Positions 46,281 to 54,049 of a stretch of DNA of 54,049 nucleotides are shown in pieces. Source of the stretch: Clostridiaceae bacterium (GTDB taxonomy: Bacteria > Bacillota > Clostridia > DSM-8532); assembly GCA_012522505.1 (NCBI GenBank), contig JAAYKJ010000149.1, forward strand, positions 1 through 54,049. The letters are read 5' to 3'. Positions within the stretch are counted from its first letter, which is position 1, and every line of letters begins with the position of its first letter. Both the position numbers and the translations under genes were made by a program. The notes under the pieces are model-generated. The model was not told where the DNA came from. It searched no databases and saw only the letters and a list, made by a program, of their open reading frames with translations.

Positions 46281-47411
46281 TTACTGAACGATTTCTTTAT
46301 TTTGAATGAAATACAATTTGTAGACTAAACGCTCGTCGCTCTCCCCCAATGTTTCAATATTGAAGGAATCGGTGTCGTTTATCTGTACTGAAATATTAAT
46401 TTCTTCATTTGTTTTCATCTTAAGAATATATTCATCGAACAATTGAAGTGGCTCCAGATGTCTGTCGTATGTAGTAAGAAGTTGTCTGAAAGCTGTAGAA
46501 AGCAAATCGTCAGTGGCGTTATGTACCAATGCGAAGATATTTTTCTCGAAGTCGTTATTATTCAGTGAAATTGTGTTATCACCTACGGCAACAACGGTGC
46601 TACTTTCCCATAAGCTGATTATACCAATATTTTGGTTATTTGACAACTCTTTTAAAACATTAAATGTTTCAATTCCGTAACAATCTACAAATTGATTAAC
46701 AATTTGTACGCTTGGGGTATTATTTTCAAGTGAAATGTCACTTAATATCAGTGTTCCATAAACACTTTCAAGGAGATGCTCGGTGTTGGCAAGGCGGTAT
46801 AACAGAGCAATTGACTGTTCTATGGTAGCATTCCCCAGGGGATCCATAACGTTTCCGCCATAACCATTCAGAATACCATTCTCAAAGCAATAATCAACAT
46901 AGTATACAGCCCAGTCGCTGAGCTGAGCACTATCGGCGTATTGATAGGTACCTTTCAGGGTGAAATCACGGTCTGGCGAGATCTGATTCAACAAGTTAAC
47001 AACCAGGGAAGCAATTTCCTGTCTGGTAATATTATTATCTGGGAAAAAGTTTCCCTTTCCATCCCCTTTGATGATACCAGCATTATAGGCCTTGATGATA
47101 TCAGCTTCATACGGATGGTTTTCTGTATCCTTGAATGGATTGCTGTCTGCTATCTCGACGGTTTTCCCGGAAAGGTTAAAAACTTCAAGGGCAATAAGCA
47201 CATATTCGTATCGCTTGATGTTGGTTTGATAATTCCCCTGCAAAACAGATGGAACAAGTTTTTTTTCAATCGCAGCGTATATTTCGGGTTCGGCCCACGA
47301 ACTTGGCTGGTTAGTAGCAGCAGCAAAAGATGTAAATCCAATAATGTTTTGAATTATGAATATCGCAACGATGCCTATCAGAAAACACTTCCCTTTACAA
47401 TTTTTTATCAT
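46281..47411 (-). CDS. S-layer homology (SLH) domain surface protein
   Basis: This 376-residue exported protein has a signal peptide (about 1-32), then three SLH-like modules over about 35-215. The second is the clearest, with AYNAGIIKGDGKGNFFPDNNITRQE. SLH domains bind pyruvylated wall polymers, so the protein should sit at the cell surface. The C-terminal 160 residues match nothing I recognise. ATG 47411 follows GGGAGG; an in-frame ATG at 47453 precedes it and overlaps the upstream gene. The gene is ten bases after the lipoprotein gene. Confidence 0.82.
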   Translation of the reverse strand: MIKNCKGKCFLIGIVAIFIIQNIIGFTSFAAATNQPSSWAEPEIYAAIEKKLVPSVLQGNYQTNIKRYEYVLIALEVFNLSGKTVEIADSNPFKDTENHPYEADIIKAYNAGIIKGDGKGNFFPDNNITRQEIASLVVNLLNQISPDRDFTLKGTYQYADSAQLSDWAVYYVDYCFENGILNGYGGNVMDPLGNATIEQSIALLYRLANTEHLLESVYGTLILSDISLENNTPSVQIVNQFVDCYGIETFNVLKELSNNQNIGIISLWESSTVVAVGDNTISLNNNDFEKNIFALVHNATDDLLSTAFRQLLTTYDRHLEPLQLFDEYILKMKTNEEINISVQINDTDSFNIETLGESDERLVYKLYFIQNKEIVQ

Positions 47412-47421
47412 TATATCCTCC

Positions 47422-48642
47422 CTATCCATTATTCTGAATAACATAGTATTCATTTAGTTTAATCTTTTCAATAACCAGAGAGCCACTCTCATTCGAAAGA
47501 ATTACCAAGTAATCGTAACGATATAAGTAGTCTTCATCGGTTATACCATTTGTTTTCTGAACATAAGCGTCAAAATTAACGAAATACCATTTAATCTTAT
47601 CTGAGTAAGCTGGATGTGGCACAACATTGAAGTTGTCAACACTTTTAATCTTTTCCATATCAAAACGTAATGGCAGTGATTCATATGGAAAATTGGTTGT
47701 ATAATCTTCTGTCAGCTCAATATCTTTTGCAATTCCAAGACTATCCCAGTAACCACGGACATCATCCAACCCCTGAGTCCATTTATGGGACAAAAGGTTC
47801 ATCCGCGTTCTGTCAAGCAGTGACAAGTTCTCAAAGAAATTTACAATAATCCCCTTCTCTTTTTCGTAAATTTCTCCGTCTGCAGGATTATTGTATATAC
47901 TTCCATCAGCAGTCTGTGAAATGTCAATATATGGTAGCCTGGTAATGCTTTCATTGTTTAATATGAATAGCCTGTTTTTTAACCCCGGCTTAATATTAGA
48001 CTCGATAGCCTTGACTATCTTCAGATCACCGTTAGTGTTTTCCAATTCAACATCATACCTGATTTCAACTCGCATGCCGTCTATATCTGTAGGGAAAATC
48101 TCCTCCTTCTTCAAATAAGTGTTATCCAACTGAACTAAGAAGCTTTTCTCGAACGTCTCGTTAGGAATTGCTCTTACCTTGGCATTTATTTTACAGAAAT
48201 ATATTAGATTGTCACCATTTTCCCCAACAAAGCCTGCGGTTACATCGGGTTTGGAATCTTTACCCAGACGTACAACATCATATCCAATAATAGTCATTCC
48301 GTTTAAGCTTATATATCGTGGGAGATGGATCCCTATTTCTGGATTTCCGTTGCCTTCCTTGATCGTCTGTTCGGATATATATTTTACAATTGATTCGGGA
48401 ATCGTTCCCGTTGCTGTATTTTCTGTATAGATATCAACCGATGGAACTGTAAATAGAATTGAAAAATATTCCGAAATCAATTGTTTCGCAGCCTCATCTA
48501 ACTCACGGCTAACCTTTGGAATCTGTGGTGTTTGAACAGGAGGTGGCTGTATTTCCACAGGTGCTCCGACATTAAGGATACAGCTTGAAGCTGCTGTTAA
48601 TAGTATGAGTATGAGTAACAGATAGTACAATTTCTTCATCAT
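47422..48642 (-). CDS. Lipoprotein of unknown function in the pilus-like operon
   Basis: This 406-residue protein has a hydrophobic N terminus ending in a lipobox, AASSC, with lipidated Cys at about residue 21. A Pro-rich spacer (PPPVQTPQIPK) follows, then a domain with no family I recognise. Its ATG overlaps the stop of the preceding PilX-like gene (ATGA), so it is translationally coupled to the pilus genes. Membrane anchoring next to a pilus suggests an assembly or anchoring role, comparable in place, not sequence, to pilotins. Confidence 0.65.
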   Translation of the reverse strand: MMKKLYYLLLILILLTAASSCILNVGAPVEIQPPPVQTPQIPKVSRELDEAAKQLISEYFSILFTVPSVDIYTENTATGTIPESIVKYISEQTIKEGNGNPEIGIHLPRYISLNGMTIIGYDVVRLGKDSKPDVTAGFVGENGDNLIYFCKINAKVRAIPNETFEKSFLVQLDNTYLKKEEIFPTDIDGMRVEIRYDVELENTNGDLKIVKAIESNIKPGLKNRLFILNNESITRLPYIDISQTADGSIYNNPADGEIYEKEKGIIVNFFENLSLLDRTRMNLLSHKWTQGLDDVRGYWDSLGIAKDIELTEDYTTNFPYESLPLRFDMEKIKSVDNFNVVPHPAYSDKIKWYFVNFDAYVQKTNGITDEDYLYRYDYLVILSNESGSLVIEKIKLNEYYVIQNNG

Positions 48643-51017
48643 GGTGATGGTTCCTCCACATTAAAAATATCAAACAAATCTAAGGAGCGGCTCCCAGGGT
48701 TATCATCCCGAAATTTCTCCAATAAATCCCTTGCATTAGTAAAATAAATGCTTCCGCCATTCTTTATTTCAATGGCCGTATATTTCTTTAGCCTGCCAAA
48801 TTCATCAGCATATGGACCTTCGGTGGGATCTACCCTTGGCAGATGGTCATCAGAATCAGCCGCAGATCCCTTAACACTACCTTCATGATATCCTCGTCCA
48901 GCAGCAATGATTGATCCATTCACGACACCATTTTCTTCAATGATCACTTTTCCTACGGTAAATATCAGTCCGGAAAATTCATCGGAGACTATCAAGGTAT
49001 TCTCGGGATCCTGATTGACAACAAGAAAATGATAGTCTTGATAGTTTTGACCACTACTTATATAGGCATTCTCAAGAACCTGATTGATAAACGTTTGCTT
49101 ATCCACTTCCATACCGTCATCAGGTATACTGAGTACACAGCGGTGAAACGGATCGTTGGGAAATTCGGTCGGATCGGATAATCTCTGTTTCAACCGGCCA
49201 AATTCTGTAACTCCATTTGGCGCTCTTTTCAATTGGTAATTATATTCACCGCCAGAGGCCTGTTTGCTTGCAAAAACCTGAACATGGCTCATCAAAAGAT
49301 TCATAAGGTCGTCCAGCTTTTTCGGAATGCCGATATCTAAGCTCGTATAACTCCACCAATCTGACGGATCCATCTGAAGCATTTTTGCTGTTTCATCTGG
49401 ATTTGATAAGTATTCTATTTTATGAACAACATCCAAATAAACGGTTGATATATGGGATGTATCGAAGTTCGTTTCATTGAACTGATAAAACCGGTTATTT
49501 GCTGCAATTCCTAAATTACAATACCCACGTAACGCAATGGAAGATGGTACGCCAATAGCGGCATTATTATTATTGCTTATACCATTGGCGGGGTTGACGG
49601 CACTTTTAATATCGCTTATCCAATTCTTCCACAGTTCCCAGTTACCTTTAACATCAGGACCTGCGTTATCATAGGCCCAGTTCACCTTCCACAGCACCGA
49701 AAAACCATCCAAGTCTGAAAGATTATCTTCAATCCTTTGGTTATATGCATTCTGGGTTGAATTAAAAGGAATGTTTTTAGCTAAATGAAAAGGTTTATAT
49801 TCTCCTGATGCGTTAGGCATCCAGTTCATAGCAACTGATTCCAGCTTATGCCCTGCGGTAGTTTCACCACCATCCTCTTCCACTCTGAATGTAACCCCAT
49901 TGATGAAGACATCTCCATTGATAACACTTCTGGACCGTCTGTATTCCGGGCTGGTGCCATACATAGGCGCCACATTAATTACGCTACTGGAAGCATCATG
50001 CTCGTTCTCTCTCCCTTCACACAGTCCAAAATAATTCCTGTTAATGGCAATAATTGAGTTTGCACCATTCATTTCCACATCATCGAAGGTATACGCATCA
50101 CGACAAACAACAATATTATCATTAGAACCGAAAACCTGAATTCCTTGGGCAACAACATCGTTATCAACAATAATATTTGCTTTTGCGGACAATCCATCGG
50201 AATCATCAAATGTTCCTGAACGAACCAGGTTGCGTGTGAATATACTACCGTTCTTAACATGCAGGATGGAATTTTCCATCGCACATACACCGCCCAGATA
50301 GTATTGTTGCATACGATTTGTTTTGTCCAAACCTGTTCCAAACGCATAAATATCTCCCTGTATAGTGGAATGATTACCATCGATGTTAATATCTTTGCCT
50401 TCTGTGACGATCAGATCACCGAGTGTATAGGCTGCTCCCCTTAATGTGAATTTTGAATAAATGGAAACTTCAAAATCTCTTACAGCGACCACCTTTCTGC
50501 CATAAGACTTGAACGCGTCATCAACCATTTCGCTCTGTGCGGTAATTTGTAATGGAAAAATTAGTTTGCTACCCGTATTGGTAAAGGTAGTAGAGTCAAA
50601 CCTGTCAAACCTGACACTCACTTGTGCTTCATTCATCTCGTCATGGACTTTGACATTATAATCTTTACGAATTAAAGTATCTGCGTTGATCTGTGCAATT
50701 AGTTCATTCAAATACTGATTATCGTTGCCGGAATAAATTACACCTCTGCTGGCTGCGTAGTCGGTTTGAGTAATGGTATCCAGTAAATCGGCGATACTGT
50801 TTTCAACCGTGTTTTCCGCAGCTATATAGGCGAGTTGATCATGATAACCGTCACGGGTTATTGTGAACATCTGCATGGTGGAATAAGCTACGGATCCACC
50901 AACCAGCAACAGAACCATAACTAGCAGCATCACAAGCGGCATTGCGTTTCCCGTTGTGTTCCAGAGGAATAATGAAACGATATTTTTGCACTTATGAGTG
51001 GTTCGTTTATTTTTCAT
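48639..51017 (-). CDS. PilX-like pilus-associated surface protein
   Basis: This 792-residue protein begins with a basic stretch and a hydrophobic helix (GNAMPLVMLLVMVLLLVGGSVAYS). That resembles the N terminus of PilX-type minor pilin-associated proteins, though the canonical Gly-Phe cleavage motif and Glu5 are absent. The body contains repeated beta-strand patterns (for example ILHVKNGSIFTRNLVRSG and GVVNGSIIAAGRG), suggesting a beta-helix or bactofilin-like fold. It lies 12 bases after a prepilin gene. It may be a large minor subunit at the pilus base or tip. Confidence 0.65.
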   Translation of the reverse strand: MKNKRTTHKCKNIVSLFLWNTTGNAMPLVMLLVMVLLLVGGSVAYSTMQMFTITRDGYHDQLAYIAAENTVENSIADLLDTITQTDYAASRGVIYSGNDNQYLNELIAQINADTLIRKDYNVKVHDEMNEAQVSVRFDRFDSTTFTNTGSKLIFPLQITAQSEMVDDAFKSYGRKVVAVRDFEVSIYSKFTLRGAAYTLGDLIVTEGKDINIDGNHSTIQGDIYAFGTGLDKTNRMQQYYLGGVCAMENSILHVKNGSIFTRNLVRSGTFDDSDGLSAKANIIVDNDVVAQGIQVFGSNDNIVVCRDAYTFDDVEMNGANSIIAINRNYFGLCEGRENEHDASSSVINVAPMYGTSPEYRRSRSVINGDVFINGVTFRVEEDGGETTAGHKLESVAMNWMPNASGEYKPFHLAKNIPFNSTQNAYNQRIEDNLSDLDGFSVLWKVNWAYDNAGPDVKGNWELWKNWISDIKSAVNPANGISNNNNAAIGVPSSIALRGYCNLGIAANNRFYQFNETNFDTSHISTVYLDVVHKIEYLSNPDETAKMLQMDPSDWWSYTSLDIGIPKKLDDLMNLLMSHVQVFASKQASGGEYNYQLKRAPNGVTEFGRLKQRLSDPTEFPNDPFHRCVLSIPDDGMEVDKQTFINQVLENAYISSGQNYQDYHFLVVNQDPENTLIVSDEFSGLIFTVGKVIIEENGVVNGSIIAAGRGYHEGSVKGSAADSDDHLPRVDPTEGPYADEFGRLKKYTAIEIKNGGSIYFTNARDLLEKFRDDNPGSRSLDLFDIFNVEEPSP

Positions 51018-51029
51018 CTTTACTCCACC

Positions 51030-51479
51030 TTAATCAGGATAAGTTTCGATCGAATACTTTGCCAAAACAGGCCCATCCGTTCTCTTACGGATCGTAATCA
51101 TGTATTTTTTCACACCGTTTGATAATCCATCATAGGTAAGATCAAATACATATGGATAACTTTTATCGGTCAAATCCTTAACCGGTAAATTTTTCAAAGT
51201 CATATCAGCGAGTGAATCAGCATCGGATGCTTTAAACCCTGTTGCATATATGGAAGTATCAGTTTTGATGGATCTTACAACATTCTCTTTAACAACCCTT
51301 ATTACTGCGTTGATAATCAACTGTTCTTCTGACAATTTTGAAATCCTTGATAGCGAGAAAAACATGGATGTTATACCAACTGAAACAATCGCAATCAATA
51401 ATATGGCTATCACAGCTTCCAATAAAGTAAACCCTTTGTTATTTAGCTGTATTTCATTTAGGTACTTTTTCATCATCAA
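51030..51479 (-). CDS. Type IV prepilin-like protein
   Basis: This 149-residue protein has a classic class III signal: NNKG followed by FTLLEAVIAILLIAIVSVGIT, with cleavage after Gly and Glu at mature position 5. The globular part is short (about 100 residues), as in minor pilins or pseudopilins of the PilV/GspI kind. It overlaps the upstream PilO-like gene by four bases. Confidence 0.88.
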   Translation of the reverse strand: MMMKKYLNEIQLNNKGFTLLEAVIAILLIAIVSVGITSMFFSLSRISKLSEEQLIINAVIRVVKENVVRSIKTDTSIYATGFKASDADSLADMTLKNLPVKDLTDKSYPYVFDLTYDGLSNGVKKYMITIRKRTDGPVLAKYSIETYPD

Positions 51480-52588
51480 AAATATACCTTCTCCTTGTCA
51501 CTTTTTGCCTCAATGACATTTCCGTCACGATCCATTATCTTGATTCGGTTACCCGTCTGTTCCAATTTAGCGAGAATTTTATTGCTTGAGTCGTTTTTTA
51601 TCGTAATATTTACCTGCAAATTACTGTTTTCTTTAACTTGTGGATCAAGGTTCGATTGCATGTAAAATGTCAATGTTCTGTTGGGTATACTCCCAGTAAA
51701 TACATCCCTGTTTCCTTCGCTGTCCAGAGATTCAAGAGTATAACTTGAGCCTTCTATGGTTAAAAACACATCCACCTTTTCTTTGGTCGTCATTCTTGAC
51801 CTTTCGGATGAATTCAATGATGAAAAGGTTTCAAAATTATACCCACCAAATAGATATCCTCGGTGAAAGACAATAAAATCCGCATTGAAGATAGTTATTT
51901 TGCCGTCATCAGATTTTTCATTCGATGCTGTTGAGGGGAAAACTGGCAGGTTATCATTGTCTTTAATAAAGAGTGGTTTGCCTTCACGATCTTTAAATTC
52001 CTTAAACTTTGAACGGCTGAATTCAAAAAGCTTGTCTGCAGAACCTCTATTGATAGAGTAGAACATAAGGCTCAGTGATACATCATAATAATCATTTTCT
52101 TTCGATGGTATAAGGCTAAAACCAGTGACACCTACTTTTTGTGAGCCCCCCTCACAATACCGAATTATTTCTTGAAATTTGTCATAGGTGAAGGAGGCAG
52201 CGAATGAAACAGGAAAACCATAATAGCTGATGTCATTGGAGGAAATAGCCTTGGGGGCTCCCAAGGAGATGCTCAACAGTTCGGTATCCAGCATCATGGC
52301 CAGATCTTCAACAAACTTAATGCTGTCACTTAGGCTGGCATTGTCCATCAGATAGTCTCCAAGACGTTCATCAACAACAGCTTTCGCTTTTGTTTCAGCC
52401 TTATAGGCTTCAATATTTAAGTAATCGGCATCAAGCGCCGCCTTTTGCGCCTGTACTTGAGCAAGTGTCTCCTTCTTCATCTCGATTTGAGGAAGCCCAT
52501 TCATGACAACTACTTTAGCAAAGGCAAAAGCATATACTAATAACAACAGAACTATAATCATCGCTTTTTCTTTTTTATTTAAGGCCAT
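51476..52588 (-). CDS. pilO: PilO-like pilus assembly protein
   Basis: This 370-residue protein has one N-terminal membrane helix (about 8-28), a coiled-coil (about 35-75) and a C-terminal alpha/beta region. The order and place directly after the PilN-like gene match PilO, which aligns the pilus assembly platform. It is longer than Gram-negative PilO (about 210 residues); the extra C-terminal 170 residues have no recognised domain. The assignment rests on topology and context more than on motifs. Confidence 0.65.
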   Translation of the reverse strand: MALNKKEKAMIIVLLLLVYAFAFAKVVVMNGLPQIEMKKETLAQVQAQKAALDADYLNIEAYKAETKAKAVVDERLGDYLMDNASLSDSIKFVEDLAMMLDTELLSISLGAPKAISSNDISYYGFPVSFAASFTYDKFQEIIRYCEGGSQKVGVTGFSLIPSKENDYYDVSLSLMFYSINRGSADKLFEFSRSKFKEFKDREGKPLFIKDNDNLPVFPSTASNEKSDDGKITIFNADFIVFHRGYLFGGYNFETFSSLNSSERSRMTTKEKVDVFLTIEGSSYTLESLDSEGNRDVFTGSIPNRTLTFYMQSNLDPQVKENSNLQVNITIKNDSSNKILAKLEQTGNRIKIMDRDGNVIEAKSDKEKVYF

Positions 52589-52601
52589 TATATACCTCCC
52601 G

Positions 52602-53153
52602 TTATTTCTTTACCGTGTATTGCAAGCTGTATTCGACTGGTACAAGGGATTGTTCCATCGACAATGCGCCAGCATGGCTTTCTAATTGCTGTAGTCTGTC
52701 GAGATTGCTGACAAACTCGGCATAAACGATGCTGCTTCCGGCAACACCTGACAAGCTGATGGTACTTCCGCTAAAATTAATGCTTTTGATATAGCAATCT
52801 GCTGGTACCGCTTGCTTAACAAGGAGAAGGATCTGAGACGCTGAAGGATTTTTTTGATCAATATCTTTGATGACGGTTTTTTTTCTATCTACTACCTGGG
52901 TAATTGTCATCAGATCTGCTTTTGCACTTCGTAATGCTGCATATTTTGGGTCAGTCATGCTGTGTTCTACGTCAGAAATCTGTTTTTCTATTCTGTCGAT
53001 CATTATGCCTGGAATAAAAAGAGCCAGTACTGCTATTGATAAACAGAGAATAAAAATGATAATTTGTACAGCAGGAACACTCTTTTGCTTTCCCTTGGCT
53101 CCTTCTTTTGTGGAAGCCAAAGGTTCTGTAACGAGAAAATTAATATCTTTCAT
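52602..53153 (-). CDS. pilN: PilN-like pilus assembly protein
   Basis: This 183-residue protein starts with the typical cytoplasmic MKDINFLV tail, which in PilN docks onto PilM. A membrane helix (about 28-52), a coiled-coil and a small ferredoxin-like C-terminal domain (with YIKSINFSGSTISLSGVA) follow. The ribosome site is GGAGGCGATAGA. A pilM gene is not seen in the window; it may lie beyond the right edge or be missing. Confidence 0.75.
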   Translation of the reverse strand: MKDINFLVTEPLASTKEGAKGKQKSVPAVQIIIFILCLSIAVLALFIPGIMIDRIEKQISDVEHSMTDPKYAALRSAKADLMTITQVVDRKKTVIKDIDQKNPSASQILLLVKQAVPADCYIKSINFSGSTISLSGVAGSSIVYAEFVSNLDRLQQLESHAGALSMEQSLVPVEYSLQYTVKK

Positions 53154-53238
53154 TCTATCGCCTCCATTTTCATTGCTTTATTCAATACACCGATATGGAT
53201 CTACTCAAAAAAGCAATGATAGACCAAATGTTCACATA

Positions 53239-53793
53239 TCATGGCACCGGTAAAGATAATGAATGTTTTCTGTTCAGCAGGCTGTATGCTGCGGTGATTG
53301 GTTCATTCATGTTCAGCGCATTTCTACCGGTACTGGTCTTATCAGGTTCAAGAAGAACAGTCAGGCAATCATACCCATAGATAAAGGCACTGTTGTCGGT
53401 AAGCCCTTTAACAATGCTCGTAAAATTGGCAACACTGTCATCCGCGCGGTACCAAAGTTCACCGTTTTCCAGTTTGTATTCTCCAATCCACTGCTTATCT
53501 CCTTCGTTTGGCATATATGCAAACAGTTGAATAGACCTGTATTCCGGGTGTGAAATCTCATCACAGATGATCACCTGCGAGGCAGCTTCAATATCCCTGT
53601 TCAATCTAGAAAAAGCATCCTGAACTGTATACTGTTGTCTGCCATACAGGGAGAATGCTTTTGATGAAGTAATATTGAAGCCGAGAAGCTGTGTAACGAT
53701 GACCGATATTAAACCAATAATAATTAGTGCCAGCAACACTTCTACGATGGTAAAACCTTTTTTATTTTTAATAGAAATCCCTCCAATGACCAA
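53239..53793 (-). CDS. Type IV prepilin-like protein (PilW/GspJ kind)
   Basis: This 184-residue protein carries a prepilin signal: NKKG followed by FTIVEVLLALIIIGLISVIV, with Glu at mature position 5. The start is odd. TTG 53793 uses a GGGAG site that is inside the upstream hairpin. A second, free GGAGGG lies at codons 4-5, followed six bases later by an in-frame ATT (53772-53770). That ATT would give the typical short leader MKNKKG. I list the longer form. Confidence 0.82.
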   Translation of the reverse strand: MVIGGISIKNKKGFTIVEVLLALIIIGLISVIVTQLLGFNITSSKAFSLYGRQQYTVQDAFSRLNRDIEAASQVIICDEISHPEYRSIQLFAYMPNEGDKQWIGEYKLENGELWYRADDSVANFTSIVKGLTDNSAFIYGYDCLTVLLEPDKTSTGRNALNMNEPITAAYSLLNRKHSLSLPVP

Positions 53794-53795
53794 GG

Positions 53796-53832
53796 TTCAC
53801 TCCCGCCATTTCATAGAAATGGTGGGAGTGAA
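53796..53832 (-). terminator. Large hairpin between pilin genes
   Basis: The arms 53796-53812 and 53816-53832 pair at 16 of 17 positions around a three-base loop. It follows the upstream pilin stop by seven bases. There is no U-run, so a partial terminator or mRNA stabiliser separating an abundant pilin from minor components is likely. Confidence 0.7.
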
Positions 53833-53839
53833 GTAAAAA

Positions 53840-54049
53840 TTAAGTACCTGAACCTGAAGAAACAAATGAAACTACTGCTTTGGTTTCATCATCAGTTGGT
53901 AATACATCAACCACCTGCATTCTTGTGTCAACATTAATTATCCAGCCTTTTGTATTTGGGGTTTTCGGTGACATATCTTTTGTCAGGTCCAGGAAAGGCA
54001 CGAATGTTCAAGCAAAATCAGAAGCATCCTTTTTAACACCAGCACCAGG
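53840..54049 (-). pseudogene. C-terminal end of a pilin-like gene with in-frame UGA, cut by the window edge
   Basis: A frame read leftward from the window edge gives PGAGVKKDASDFA, then a UGA stop (54010-54008). It continues in the same frame through TFVPFLDLTKDMSPKT and GWIINVDTRMQVVDVLPTDD to a proper stop at 53840. Composition and position, just upstream of minor prepilin genes, suggest the C-terminal domain of a pilin. The UGA may be a point mutation (for example of TGG), a sequence error, or recoding. The N-terminal part lies outside the window, so the identity is tentative. Confidence 0.5.

Overview
The window reads as chromosomal DNA of a spore-forming, S-layer-bearing member of the Clostridia (Firmicutes). 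The reasons are SpoIVA, strong GGAGG-type ribosome sites, frequent TTG starts, a YesMN-type two-component pair, Cu-amine-oxidase-like stalk domains, SLH domains and one dockerin-like calcium repeat. No rRNA, tRNA, CRISPR array, insertion sequence or prophage was recognised.

Layout. (1) 1-7617: a complete shikimate-to-phenylalanine operon (aroF-aroB-aroA-aroC-pheA-aroE-aroK). It is preceded by a strong promoter, an unannotated 40-codon leader peptide full of Phe and Tyr codons, and an intrinsic terminator. Together these look like a classical ribosome-mediated attenuator. (2) 7823-14117: an AraC-type response regulator, a YesM-type sensor kinase and a sugar ABC importer (binding protein and two permeases, no ATPase). 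(3) 14184-24509: cell-wall enzymes (L,D-transpeptidase, D,D-carboxypeptidase), an aminotransferase, purB, a GntR regulator, GtrA, queA and tgt. (4) 24892-32503: yajC, rimM-trmD, rarA, a Fur-family regulator, spoIVA and an M18 aminopeptidase. (5) 32700-36287: a 1195-residue secreted protein (stalk domain, beta-propeller-like region, TPRs, S41-protease-like end). (6) 36447-38346: an orphan tyrosine recombinase beside about 900 bp of debris. The debris holds a degenerate copy of part of the gene in (5), a 13-bp palindrome and a four-copy tandem repeat. (7) 38347-43691, minus strand: a double-HD HD-GYP protein, a GNAT acetyltransferase, and a secreted protein with a dockerin-like module and a Trp/Asp/Lys repeat tail. 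(8) 43692-54049, minus strand: a type IV pilus-like operon (pilins, PilN, PilO, a PilX-like protein). It continues into a lipoprotein, an SLH protein and a double-VWA protein, and ends at a strong terminator.

How the parts fit. The aro genes turn PEP and erythrose 4-phosphate into chorismate and then phenylpyruvate. Control probably acts on transcription through the leader and on enzymes through the regulatory domains of AroF and PheA. The pilus-like operon has inner-membrane assembly platform proteins, at least two prepilins, a large surface protein and wall or S-layer attached partners. It looks like a self-contained surface appendage or adhesion apparatus whose motor, if any, lies beyond the right edge.

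The best candidates for undescribed biology are the Phe/Tyr leader-peptide attenuator in a Firmicute, the pilus/VWA/SLH operon, the Trp-rich repeat protein, and the repeat-laden recombinase neighbourhood.
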